Below, piece after piece: positions 18,453 through 25,880 of a stretch of DNA of 64,000 nt. Under the pieces are notes generated by a model. That model was given only the letters and a program-made list of their open reading frames with translations. It was not told the DNA's origin and did no database searches. This stretch comes from Leptolyngbya boryana PCC 6306 (lineage in GTDB: Bacteria; Cyanobacteriota; Cyanobacteriia; Leptolyngbyales; Leptolyngbyaceae). Both the position numbers and the translations under genes were made by a program. The stretch covers positions 5,846,577 to 5,910,576 of the forward strand of contig NZ_KB731324.1 in NCBI RefSeq assembly GCF_000353285.1, given 5' to 3'. Every line of letters starts with the position of its first letter. The stretch's first letter is position 1.

Positions 18453-18522
18453 GCGCTGAATACTCGCGTAAGCGCTGAATACTCGCGTAAGCGCTGAATA
18501 CTCGCGTAAGCGCTGAGTACTC
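18447..18522. repeat. Four tandem copies of a 19-bp unit spanning the ftsH stop codon
   Basis: The unit GCGTAAGCGCTGAATACTC occurs at 18447-18465, 18466-18484 and 18485-18503, and with one change (GAGTACTC) at 18504-18522; ATGTAAG follows as an eroded fifth start. The first unit contains the last sense codon and the TAA of ftsH, so the array grew out of the gene end. Each unit has the palindrome AGCGCT. Head-to-tail without spacers, hence not CRISPR. Confidence 0.95.
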
Positions 18523-18551
18523 ATGTAAGTTTCTACTTCACTGAAAATTCG

Positions 18552-18583
18552 AGAGATGTTCCACCGGGGCATCTCTTTTTTTT
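18552..18583 (+). terminator. Rho-independent terminator of ftsH
   Basis: AGAGATG (18552-18558) pairs with CATCTCT (18570-18576) around TTCCACCGGGG. A run of eight T overlaps the end of the right arm. It lies 99 bp after the ftsH stop, beyond the 19-bp repeats. Confidence 0.85.
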
Positions 18584-18601
18584 ACAGAGAACTCCAGATC
18601 G

Positions 18602-18713
18602 CTAAAACTTAAATAAATATGTCACAGTTTAAATGTATAGCTAGTGTGAAATGTCATGGTTGCCGCTTTCCGCCATGACTTCATTCACCCTAAAACTTAA
18701 AGAGAACTCAGGG
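18602..18713 (+). promoter_or_regulatory. metH upstream element: hairpin flanked by direct repeats
   Basis: CTAAAACTTAAA occurs at 18602-18613 and again at 18690-18701. AGAGAACTC occurs at 18586-18594 and 18701-18709. Between them, GTCATGG (18653-18659) pairs with CCATGAC (18673-18679), extended by weaker outer pairing GTG/CAC. Location upstream of metH suggests a regulatory role, but it does not match any SAM, SAH or cobalamin riboswitch consensus that I can recognise. Confidence 0.4.
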
Positions 18714-18754
18714 TAATTACTCAATCTTGTCGTCTAGTCCCTCAACCTTTTCCT

Positions 18755-21700
18755 ATGAGCAGCGCTTTTCTGACCCGTCTTCACAGTCCCGATCGTCCTG
18801 TCCTCGTCTTCGATGGCGCAATGGGAACCAATATTCAGTCCCAGAATTTAACAGCAGAGGATTTTGGAGGTGCGGAATATGAAGGCTGTAACGAATATCT
18901 CATTCATACGAAACCAGAAGCGATCGCGAAAGTTCACCGCGATTTCTTAGCAGCAGGCGCGGATGTGATTGAAACCGATACATTCGGCAGTAGCCCGTTT
19001 GTGCTGGCAGAATATGGGCTGCAAGATCTAGCGTATGACTTGAGCAAGAAAGCGGCTGAACTCGCGAAACAATGCGCCGCCGAATTCTCAACGCCTGAAA
19101 AGCCCAGATTTGTCGCCGGATCGATGGGTCCTGGCACAAAATTACCGACCTTAGGACACATCACATACGACGAGCTAAAAGACGCATTTACCGTTCAGGC
19201 AGAAGGGTTATTTGATGGCGGTGTTGATTTATTCATCATTGAAACCTGCCAGGACGTACTGCAAATCAAAGCCGCTTTGAATGCCGTAGAAGCTATCTTT
19301 GAGAAAAAAGGCGAGCGTCGCCCGATCATGGTGTCTGTGACGATGGAAGTTCAGGGAACGATGCTCGTCGGGACAGATATTAGCGGCGTTTTGGCGATTT
19401 TAGAGCCGTATCCGATCGATATTCTCGGCTTAAACTGTGCGACAGGTCCCGATCGCATGGCAGAGCACATTAAGTATTTGACGGAGAATGCACCGTTTGT
19501 CGTGTCTTGTATTCCCAATGCAGGTTTGCCGGAAAATATCGGCGGTCATGCTCACTACAAGCTGACTCCAGTTGAATTGCAGATGGCATTGCACAAATTC
19601 ATCGAAGATTGGGGTGTGCAAGTGATTGGCGGATGTTGTGGAACTCGTCCCACGCATATTCAGGCATTAGCAGAAGCCGCCGCGACGATGAAGCCGAAAG
19701 AGCGCAATGTTCGGATCGGGGAGCGCGAATGGATGAATGGTCAAGTGTTTGAATCAGAAACACCCAGACCACTTTTAAGCTACACGCCTTCAGCCGCATC
19801 GATTTATACGTCTCAGCCTTATGAGCAGGATAATTCTTTTCTGATTGTAGGAGAGCGACTGAATGCCAGCGGCTCTAAGAAAGTTCGAGAGTTGTTAAAT
19901 GCAGATGACTGGGATGGACTGATTGCGATCGCAAAATCCCAGGTCAAAGAAGGCGCGCATGTATTGGATGTAAACGTCGATTATGTCGGACGCAATGGCG
20001 AATCCGATATGAAAGAACTCGTTTCCCGCCTCGTTACCAATGTCACCCTGCCTCTGATGCTCGACTCGACTGAGTGGACAAAGATGGAAGCCGGACTCAA
20101 AGTTGCGGGCGGCAAGTGCATTCTCAACTCGACCAACTATGAGGACGGCGATGAGCGGTTCTTCAAAGTGCTGGAATTAGCGAAAGAGTACGGTGCTGGA
20201 GTCGTAATCGGAACGATCGACGAAGAAGGCATGGCGCGGACGGCTGAGAAGAAATTCCAAATCGCGCAACGGGCGTATCGCGATGCACTAGAATTCGGAA
20301 TTCCGCCGCACGAAATTTTCTTTGACACCTTAGCTCTGCCGATTTCGACCGGGATTGAAGAAGATCGGGAGAACGCAAAAGCAACAGTTGAGTCGATTCG
20401 GATGATTCGGGAAAATCTGCCTGGCGTTCACTTCATGGTCGGGGTGTCGAATATCTCATTCGGTCTGAGTCCTGCAGCTCGGATTACTTTGAATTCGATG
20501 TTCTTGCATGAAGCCACGAAGGTCGGAATGGACGGCGCGATCGTGTCGGCGGCAAAGATTCTTCCACTTGCGAAAATTGAGCCTGAGCATCAAGAAGTCT
20601 GTTTAGATCTGATTTACGATCGTCGCCGATTTGATGGGGATATTTGCATTTACGATCCGCTGACGAAGCTGACGGAACTATTTGAAGGCGTAAGTGCAAA
20701 AGATGCTCGATCGACAAGTTCTCTAGCAGATTTACCTGTTGAAGAACGTTTGAAGCAGCACATCATCGATGGCGAACGGATTGGTTTAGAAGATGCATTG
20801 AAAATCGCATTAGAAACCTATGAGCCGTTGCACATCATCAATACATTCTTGCTTGATGGCATGAAAGTGGTCGGTGAATTGTTCGGATCGGGGCAAATGC
20901 AATTACCGTTTGTGTTGCAGTCTGCGGAAACCATGAAATCTGCGGTCGCATTCCTTGAACCATTCATGGAGAAGAAAAGCGATGACAGTGGCAAGGGTAA
21001 ATTCTTAATTGCAACCGTGAAAGGGGATGTTCATGATATCGGCAAGAACTTAGTTGATATCATTCTCACCAATAACGGCTACAAGGTGATTAACTTAGGG
21101 ATTAAACAGCCAGTTGATGCGATCGTCGATGCTTACGTTGAACATCAACCAGATTGTATTGCGATGAGCGGATTGCTCGTAAAATCGACTGCATTCATGA
21201 AGGAGAACTTAGAAGTCTTTAATGAACGTGGGATCAGTGTTCCAGTGATTCTTGGCGGTGCAGCACTGACTCCAAAATTCGTTTACGAAGACTGTCAGAA
21301 TGCTTATAAGGGGCAAGTGATTTACGGACGCGATGCGTTCGCGGATTTGACGTTTATGGATCGCTTTATGCCTGCGAAAAAAGAGGGGCAATGGAGTGAT
21401 ACCGAAGGTTTCCAAGGCGAATTTGCTCAGTTCAATCAGAAGGGACGTAAAGCGATCGAACAAGCTGAACGCGAACTAAACGGCGAACCAGAGAAGAAAT
21501 CGGATGAGCCGGAAGTGATCGATTTAGTGCGATCGGAAGCGGTTGAGTTGGATATCGATCGACCGACTCCGCCGTTCTGGGGAACTAAAGTTCTCAATCC
21601 TGAAGATATCTCCTTAGAAGACCTCTTCTGGCACATGGATTTGCAAGCGTTGATTGTTGGGCAATGGCAATTCCGCAAGCCGAAAGACCAATCGAAAGAG

Positions 21701-22387
21701 GAATATGATGTGTTCTTAGCTGAGAAGGTTTACCCGGTCTTGGAGCGCTGGAAGCAGAAGATTCAGACTGAGAAACTGTTAGAGCCTCGGATGATCTATG
21801 GCTATTTCCCTTGTGCGGCTGAGGGGAATTCGCTGCATGTTTATGATCCGAGTGTGATTGAGCAAGGTCTCACGCCTGCAACTGCAACACCCTTAGTCAC
21901 CTGGACATTCCCACGTCAGAAATCTTTACGCCGCTTGTGTATTTCAGACTTCTTCCGTCCAGTGTCAGACAATCAGTTCGATGTGTTACCCATGCAAGCG
22001 GTGACGATGGGACATATTGCCACTGAAGTCGCTCAAGAGCTATTCAAGGCGAATAACTATACGGAGTATCTCTACTTCCACGGTATGGCAGTCCAGATGG
22101 CGGAAGCTTTGGCTGAATGGTCACACGCTCAGATTCGTAAAGAGTTAGGCTATGGAGAGCTTGAGCCAGATAACATTCGAGATATGCTAGCTCAGCGTTA
22201 TCAGGGATCACGGTATAGCTTTGGCTATCCAGCTTGTCCAAATGTTGCGGATCAGTTCAAGCAATTAGAACTGCTAGGAACTGATCGGATTGAAATGTCG
22301 ATAGATGAAAGTGAACAACTTTATCCAGAACAATCGACGACAGCTTTCGTGGTCTATCACCCGACTGCGAAGTACTTCAGCGCTTAA
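18755..22387 (+). CDS. metH: Cobalamin-dependent methionine synthase
   Basis: 1210 residues, the full four-module MetH. The homocysteine-binding barrel has zinc ligands Cys228 (GLNCATGP) and Cys294/Cys295 (GGCCGTRP). Next come the methyltetrahydrofolate (pterin-binding) domain ([24 protein letters not shown]), the B12 cap and B12-binding domain with the cobalt ligand His760 in [12 protein letters not shown], and the C-terminal AdoMet reactivation domain (residues about 930-1210). It transfers methyl from 5-methyl-THF to homocysteine through methylcobalamin in the cytosol. Cyanobacteria make pseudocobalamin, so the in vivo cofactor is probably that form. It is monocistronic: a leader with a hairpin upstream and a terminator at 22395. 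Confidence 0.97.
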   Translation: MSSAFLTRLHSPDRPVLVFDGAMGTNIQSQNLTAEDFGGAEYEGCNEYLIHTKPEAIAKVHRDFLAAGADVIETDTFGSSPFVLAEYGLQDLAYDLSKKAAELAKQCAAEFSTPEKPRFVAGSMGPGTKLPTLGHITYDELKDAFTVQAEGLFDGGVDLFIIETCQDVLQIKAALNAVEAIFEKKGERRPIMVSVTMEVQGTMLVGTDISGVLAILEPYPIDILGLNCATGPDRMAEHIKYLTENAPFVVSCIPNAGLPENIGGHAHYKLTPVELQMALHKFIEDWGVQVIGGCCGTRPTHIQALAEAAATMKPKERNVRIGEREWMNGQVFESETPRPLLSYTPSAASIYTSQPYEQDNSFLIVGERLNASGSKKVRELLNADDWDGLIAIAKSQVKEGAHVLDVNVDYVGRNGESDMKELVSRLVTNVTLPLMLDSTEWTKMEAGLKVAGGKCILNSTNYEDGDERFFKVLELAKEYGAGVVIGTIDEEGMARTAEKKFQIAQRAYRDALEFGIPPHEIFFDTLALPISTGIEEDRENAKATVESIRMIRENLPGVHFMVGVSNISFGLSPAARITLNSMFLHEATKVGMDGAIVSAAKILPLAKIEPEHQEVCLDLIYDRRRFDGDICIYDPLTKLTELFEGVSAKDARSTSSLADLPVEERLKQHIIDGERIGLEDALKIALETYEPLHIINTFLLDGMKVVGELFGSGQMQLPFVLQSAETMKSAVAFLEPFMEKKSDDSGKGKFLIATVKGDVHDIGKNLVDIILTNNGYKVINLGIKQPVDAIVDAYVEHQPDCIAMSGLLVKSTAFMKENLEVFNERGISVPVILGGAALTPKFVYEDCQNAYKGQVIYGRDAFADLTFMDRFMPAKKEGQWSDTEGFQGEFAQFNQKGRKAIEQAERELNGEPEKKSDEPEVIDLVRSEAVELDIDRPTPPFWGTKVLNPEDISLEDLFWHMDLQALIVGQWQFRKPKDQSKEEYDVFLAEKVYPVLERWKQKIQTEKLLEPRMIYGYFPCAAEGNSLHVYDPSVIEQGLTPATATPLVTWTFPRQKSLRRLCISDFFRPVSDNQFDVLPMQAVTMGHIATEVAQELFKANNYTEYLYFHGMAVQMAEALAEWSHAQIRKELGYGELEPDNIRDMLAQRYQGSRYSFGYPACPNVADQFKQLELLGTDRIEMSIDESEQLYPEQSTTAFVVYHPTAKYFSA

Positions 22388-22394
22388 TTCTTGT

Positions 22395-22418
22395 GGGGGC
22401 TATGCCCCCTAATTTTTT
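22395..22418 (+). terminator. Rho-independent terminator of metH
   Basis: GGGGGC-TAT-GCCCCC hairpin (22395-22409) followed by TAATTTTTT, 7 bp after the metH stop. Confidence 0.9.
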
Positions 22419-22510
22419 CAGTCTTGCCGCGATATTCAGGTGTTGCAAGATTATAATTTAGGTCAGTTGTTTGAGCAGGGTGTGAAACTATCAGCAAAAA
22501 TTCCGAGGAT

Positions 22511-22861
22511 TGGACGGATGCAGAAATTCACAGAGAGATAGGGCAAATTACTCGCCGTTTTGACATCTTAGAATGTGCCGACTGCTCCAGAGCAATCGTT
22601 AGATGGTTGAACCAACAAGGGATTGAAGGAATAATTCTCAGGCTCAGAACTAGAAACGGTGAAGACTACATTCTTAGTAAGCGCCTCGAACAGCTTGGAA
22701 TCACTGAATCGATTACGCTCAATGGGCAGCATTTTGGAGTTGAAGTAAGAGGAAAGGTATTTGACAATCTCTCTGAAGAAGGGAGATCGCGGCAAGACTG
22801 GCTGAAAGATTTTAGCTGCCATAGTGGACTATTCACCTTGACAGAATTGAACCGTTTTTAG
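22511..22861 (+). pseudogene. Papain-fold toxin domain protein (Tox-PL-2 type) lacking a start codon
   Basis: The frame is open from 22475, just after a TGA. It reads WTDAEIHREIGQITRRF, then ECADCSRAI, and later LNGQHFGVEVRGKVFDNLS, RQDWLKDFSCHS and FTLTEL. This matches the cyanobacterial papain-fold toxin domain 2 family: the catalytic Cys would be in ECADC, His in GQHFG and Asp/Asn in FDN. Family members start MTDAxI, whereas here the corresponding codon at 22511 is TGG (Trp). No ATG, GTG or TTG occurs in frame between the upstream stop and TTG 22607, which lies beyond the catalytic Cys. So the start has been lost, or a weak ATT/ATC codon is used. A presumed immunity gene follows after 12 bp. 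Such domains act as cysteine proteases, deamidases or similar effectors; the target is unknown. Confidence 0.7.
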
Positions 22862-22873
22862 GAGCCATCAATT

Positions 22874-23242
22874 ATGAGTAACCTCTTTGACCTACTGGAA
22901 AAGATCAATCAGAAACCAGGTCTATATATTGGAACTGCTTCCATCACTGCACTACGGCACTTTCTGGTAGGTTACAAATTTGCTCGGCAAGAGATGGGAA
23001 TATTACCTACCGAAGCAGAGTTAGATTTTTATCAAGAGTTTCAACCTTGGTTGCAGAGGCGATTATACGTTCGGACTGCTAACTCCTGGGACAAAATTAT
23101 TCTGATCAAATGCATTGATGAAAAAGCGGCGTTCGACCATTTCTTCCAATTACTAGAACAGTTCCGCGATCGTGATAAGAGTCAGGACATTGACCCAATT
23201 TTGTTGGATGAGCCATTTGAAGCCTCAGAAAGAGTGGCTTGA
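22874..23242 (+). CDS. Presumed immunity protein for the adjacent papain-fold toxin
   Basis: 122 residues beginning MSNLFDLLEKINQKPGLYIG. The KPG(L/M)YIG motif, with the following SITALRHFLVGYKFARQE and the later FQPWLQRR, marks a small-protein family that habitually sits directly after polymorphic-toxin domains in cyanobacteria. It is cytosolic, with no signal peptide or membrane segment. GGAG at 22861-22864 gives a good ribosome binding site, and the gap to the toxin frame is 12 bp. It is intact although the toxin has no start codon, consistent with continued protection against sibling toxin or simple lag in decay. Immunity function is inferred from context and family. Confidence 0.65.
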   Translation: MSNLFDLLEKINQKPGLYIGTASITALRHFLVGYKFARQEMGILPTEAELDFYQEFQPWLQRRLYVRTANSWDKIILIKCIDEKAAFDHFFQLLEQFRDRDKSQDIDPILLDEPFEASERVA

Positions 23243-23248
23243 GTCAGA

Positions 23249-23329
23249 TTGCCAATGGACGATCTCGATAAACGAGTTAAGCAATTGGATGTGGCGGAAG
23301 TTTTTAAGATGCTTAAAACTTCCCACCCT
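23249..23329. repeat. First copy of a ~110-bp tandem repeat, interrupted by the IS
   Basis: The unit begins TTGCCAATGGACGATCTCG and runs through GATGTGGCGGAAGTTTTTAA to ACTTCCCACCCT, where the IS begins. Its remainder continues beyond the IS at 24604-24643 (CTTCCCACCCTTGCCAAATT to TAGTATTCCTC). It differs from copy 2 at two positions in the readable part. The unit can encode a short Lys-rich peptide (DKRVKQLDVAEVFKMLKTSH); a product is not claimed. Confidence 0.85.
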
Positions 23330-23330
23330 C

Positions 23331-24600
23331 AAGGGGTGACAACGAAGCTAGAGAGCAGACTGGATCAAGGAAATGGCATTGAGACCTCGCTGAAAAAAGG
23401 GACGTTTTTGCGGCTTGAGTGCCATCAACTTGGTCGCCAGAGTTGACCACAATTGCAAGGGTTCAATCCACAACCTGCCATACAAGCCAATCCAGAAATT
23501 GCTATGTCGGTTTCGGGTTCGCTTCGGCTCCTTGACTCGACCGACGTAGCATTGCACTTGCTTTTGGCGAATGCGTCGTCCCTGAAGCGTTGAGAGCGAA
23601 TAAGCAATGGCAATCAGAACCAGTAGTGCATTGAATCGGCGTGAATCGGCATGGCAATCTTCGAGATGATAGCCACCGGATTTGTAGTCTTTGAACAGCG
23701 GCTCAATGGAGAAGCGATTAGAGTAAGCTTTCAGAGTTTGTTCGGCACCGACGAGATTGGTCAGCAGATACCAAGCATCAGAATTCGATTGACGGTAGGC
23801 GCGTTTTTGGCGCAAGACTAAATTAATGCTTGCCGACCCGCGATTTTTCCGTGACTTGAATGTGCAAATATTGCTCAGTGATTCCGGGGCGTTTGTGGGA
23901 AATCGTCCAAGGCCAATAAAAGCCTTCGCTGTCATTCGGTTTGAATGGTGGTATTTTTCGGTAAACGGAACACGAATTTGACTTGTTTTTCCACACACCA
24001 AGCAGCAAGCTCGATACTGTGAAACTCACGGTCTCCGAGCAAAATGAAGCGATACTTTTTCAACAGATGAAATACCGGACATAACACTTTTCGTTGTTCA
24101 GCCAGCGAACTCTGTCCTTGCTTGTTCAGCCACATCCAGTGCAATGGGATTGCCCGCTTCTGGTATACAAGACTCACCATGATCAAGTTATGGTTTTGCC
24201 ATTGCGTCCGGTCAACCACCAGGTGAAGCGGAGTTCTACCTGAGTAATGTCGTTTGATCCACTGCTTGACAATCGGAAACCAGATCGCTTGTGGAGTCAG
24301 TTGCGGCAGACTCAAGAATCGCTGAATATTCCGCCGTCTGCTCTCAAATAGAATCGGTTGCGGAAACAGGGTCGCTATCCGTTCAATCGTAATTCTTCGC
24401 TCTTTTTGCAACAGTTCGACCAAGATTTCTAGCGTCACAAATTGCGCTTCCGTTAATTGCGATTGTAAACAGGTTTGATAGAATGAGGGCAACATCTTTT
24501 AGATTGATGGGGTGAAACAAGTGGAATCACCTCATTTTTTCTGTCTCTCAATGCTGCTATCCGGCATCCTTTCTACCGTTCAGTCGTGTCGTCACCCCTT
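23331..24600 (-). mobile_element. IS4-family insertion sequence, about 1.27 kb
   Basis: The terminal inverted repeats start AAGGGGTGAC at 23331 and, read on the other strand, AAGGGGTGAC at 24600. The flanking direct repeat CTTCCCACCCT is at 23319-23329 and 24604-24614; extended to AA(A/G)CTTCCCACCCT it gives 14 bp with one mismatch. A 10-13 bp target duplication fits the IS4 family. The element sits inside copy 1 of the 110-bp tandem repeat. The transposase is frameshifted, so it is not autonomous as read. Confidence 0.88.
23348..24495 (-). pseudogene. IS4-family DDE transposase broken by two frameshifts
   Basis: Three consecutive minus-strand frames join into one protein. Segment 1 runs from ATG 24495 to about 23935 and carries the first two acidic residues, Asp95 (VVDRTQW) and Asp155 (LLGDREFHS). 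Segment 2 (about 23935-23840) holds DSEGFYWPWTISHKRPG. Segment 3 (about 23840-23348) holds YSNRFSIEPLFKDYK, the exact Y-x2-R-x3-E-x6-K signature of IS4 with the catalytic Glu. The second shift falls at a run of five A (GGAAAAATC), and the first near ACCGAATGACAG. Two shifts make programmed frameshifting an unlikely explanation, so I call it a pseudogene; single-base assembly errors are the alternative. Confidence 0.88.
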
Positions 24601-24643
24601 AAGCTTCCCACCCTTGCCAAATTCCATTGCGCTAGTATTCCTC

Positions 24644-24755
24644 TTGCCAATGAACGATCGCGATAAACGAGTTAAGCAATTGGATGTGGCGGAAGTTTTT
24701 AAGATGCTTAAAACTTCCCACCCTTGCCAAATTCCATTGCGCTAGTATTCCTCTT
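24644..24755. repeat. Second, intact copy of the ~110-bp tandem repeat
   Basis: Runs from TTGCCAATGAACGATCGCG to GCGCTAGTATTCCTCTT. It immediately follows the end of copy 1, so before the IS arrived the two were head to tail. Both copies keep the same short frame open, ending CQIPLR-stop, with two amino-acid changes (D to N, L to R). The remaining bases to 24923 show nothing recognisable. Confidence 0.85.
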
Positions 24756-24923
24756 TTTTATTCTTCATAGAGAAAATTATAGGCAACTTATGTAGCAGTA
24801 GTTTCCCACTCTAGAAGTCCTAGAATGACGAAAGAGCAAAGCCTTCGCATCACGGGTATTGCAGTTTTTCTTCTGTCACATGGGCAGAAGAGAAATATAC
24901 AGAGAAAGTCGCCGATACTCCCG

Positions 24924-25823
24924 CTACTTTGCATCCGCCGGGATTTCCTCTCGCGATTCAACAACAAGTTGCATCGTCTGAACAGCAATATCCCGCATGT
25001 CTCTTGTTAACGGGAATGCTCCATTTTCACCAAACCAGCGATCGAAGATTTGCACTGATTTGGGTTCTCCGCGCACAAAGCCTTGCATGTACCGATACAG
25101 AGCATAATTTACCGTATCCAGAAACCTAGAGTTATCTTCAGGAACCATACAAGCAATCCCTTCTTGAGATAATGGACTGTCCGGCAAAATGTTGTACTGG
25201 TTGATTTTTCCAGCTAATCGCGCTTCTAGTAAAATACTATCTGCGGCGAACGCATCGATCGTCCCTTTCTCCAAAGCTTGATAGCCTTGTTCCCAAGTTT
25301 GAAAATAGACAGGTTTTGCCTTCGGTAATTTTCGTTGTACTGCTAGCTCATTAGTCGTGCCCGGCAACACTCCGATACGCTTGCCATTAAAGGCTTCTGG
25401 AGTACCTAAATTGCTTGATTTTTTGACCGCAAGTTGAGTGCCCGTCGTCGCATACACCAGCGAAAAATCAACTTGTCGATTGCGTGCCCAAGTAAAGCTA
25501 CTGAAATCACAGACAATATCCACTTGTCGATCGGCGACCTTTTTGACGCGATCCGAAGGCGGTAACGCAACTAATTTCAATTGAACTTTCTTGCCTGTTT
25601 CTTTTTCCATCTGCGATCGAATTAATTCCAGCATATCGACGGAATATCCGACTAGTTTGCCTTGTCGATTTTGATAAGCAAATGGAATCGCTTCACTGCT
25701 GGTTCCTGCAACCAAAACTCCCGATCGAGCGACCTTCTGCATAACTGTCTCCGCATTCGCGATCTGCGGCAGTGCAGCACACAGAAGGGTACTCAGGACA
25801 ACGAGAGAAAATGGTTTGGGCAT
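24924..25823 (-). CDS. Periplasmic amino-acid-type solute-binding protein (SBP family 3)
   Basis: 299 residues from ATG 25823; a TTG two codons upstream is a weaker start. A signal peptide is clear (KPFSLVVLSTLLCAALPQ, cleavage after ANA). The mature protein has family-3 features: GVLVAGTSSEAIPFAYQNRQ, VGYSVDMLELIRSQM, DIVCDFSSFTWAR, and GKRIGVLPGTTNEL. Such proteins deliver amino acids to an ABC permease; no permease or ATPase gene is adjacent, so it is an orphan component or a sensor-type binding protein. The ligand is not deducible. Confidence 0.87.
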   Translation of the reverse strand: MPKPFSLVVLSTLLCAALPQIANAETVMQKVARSGVLVAGTSSEAIPFAYQNRQGKLVGYSVDMLELIRSQMEKETGKKVQLKLVALPPSDRVKKVADRQVDIVCDFSSFTWARNRQVDFSLVYATTGTQLAVKKSSNLGTPEAFNGKRIGVLPGTTNELAVQRKLPKAKPVYFQTWEQGYQALEKGTIDAFAADSILLEARLAGKINQYNILPDSPLSQEGIACMVPEDNSRFLDTVNYALYRYMQGFVRGEPKSVQIFDRWFGENGAFPLTRDMRDIAVQTMQLVVESREEIPADAK

Positions 25824-25880
25824 GATCAATCTGATGGATTATTTAGCCCTTATCTTCTACCACTTTAGGTAGGCACATTG

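Noticed and set aside
18447..18522. CRISPR-like repeat array
   Set aside because: Units of 19 bp are directly adjacent without spacers and start inside a coding sequence; no cas genes are near. No CRISPR array was seen anywhere in the window.
18584..18754. SAM, SAH or cobalamin riboswitch upstream of metH
   Set aside because: A hairpin and direct repeats exist, but no conserved aptamer core (for example the B12 box) could be found; only an unassigned element is reported.
23348..24495. Programmed -1 frameshifting in the IS transposase
   Set aside because: Two separate frame changes are needed and IS4-family elements normally encode one ORF; decay or sequence error is simpler.
24512..24745. 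77-codon plus-strand ORF spanning the IS end and repeat copy 2
   Set aside because: Its first part is IS terminal sequence; only the short repeat-encoded tail is shared with copy 1.
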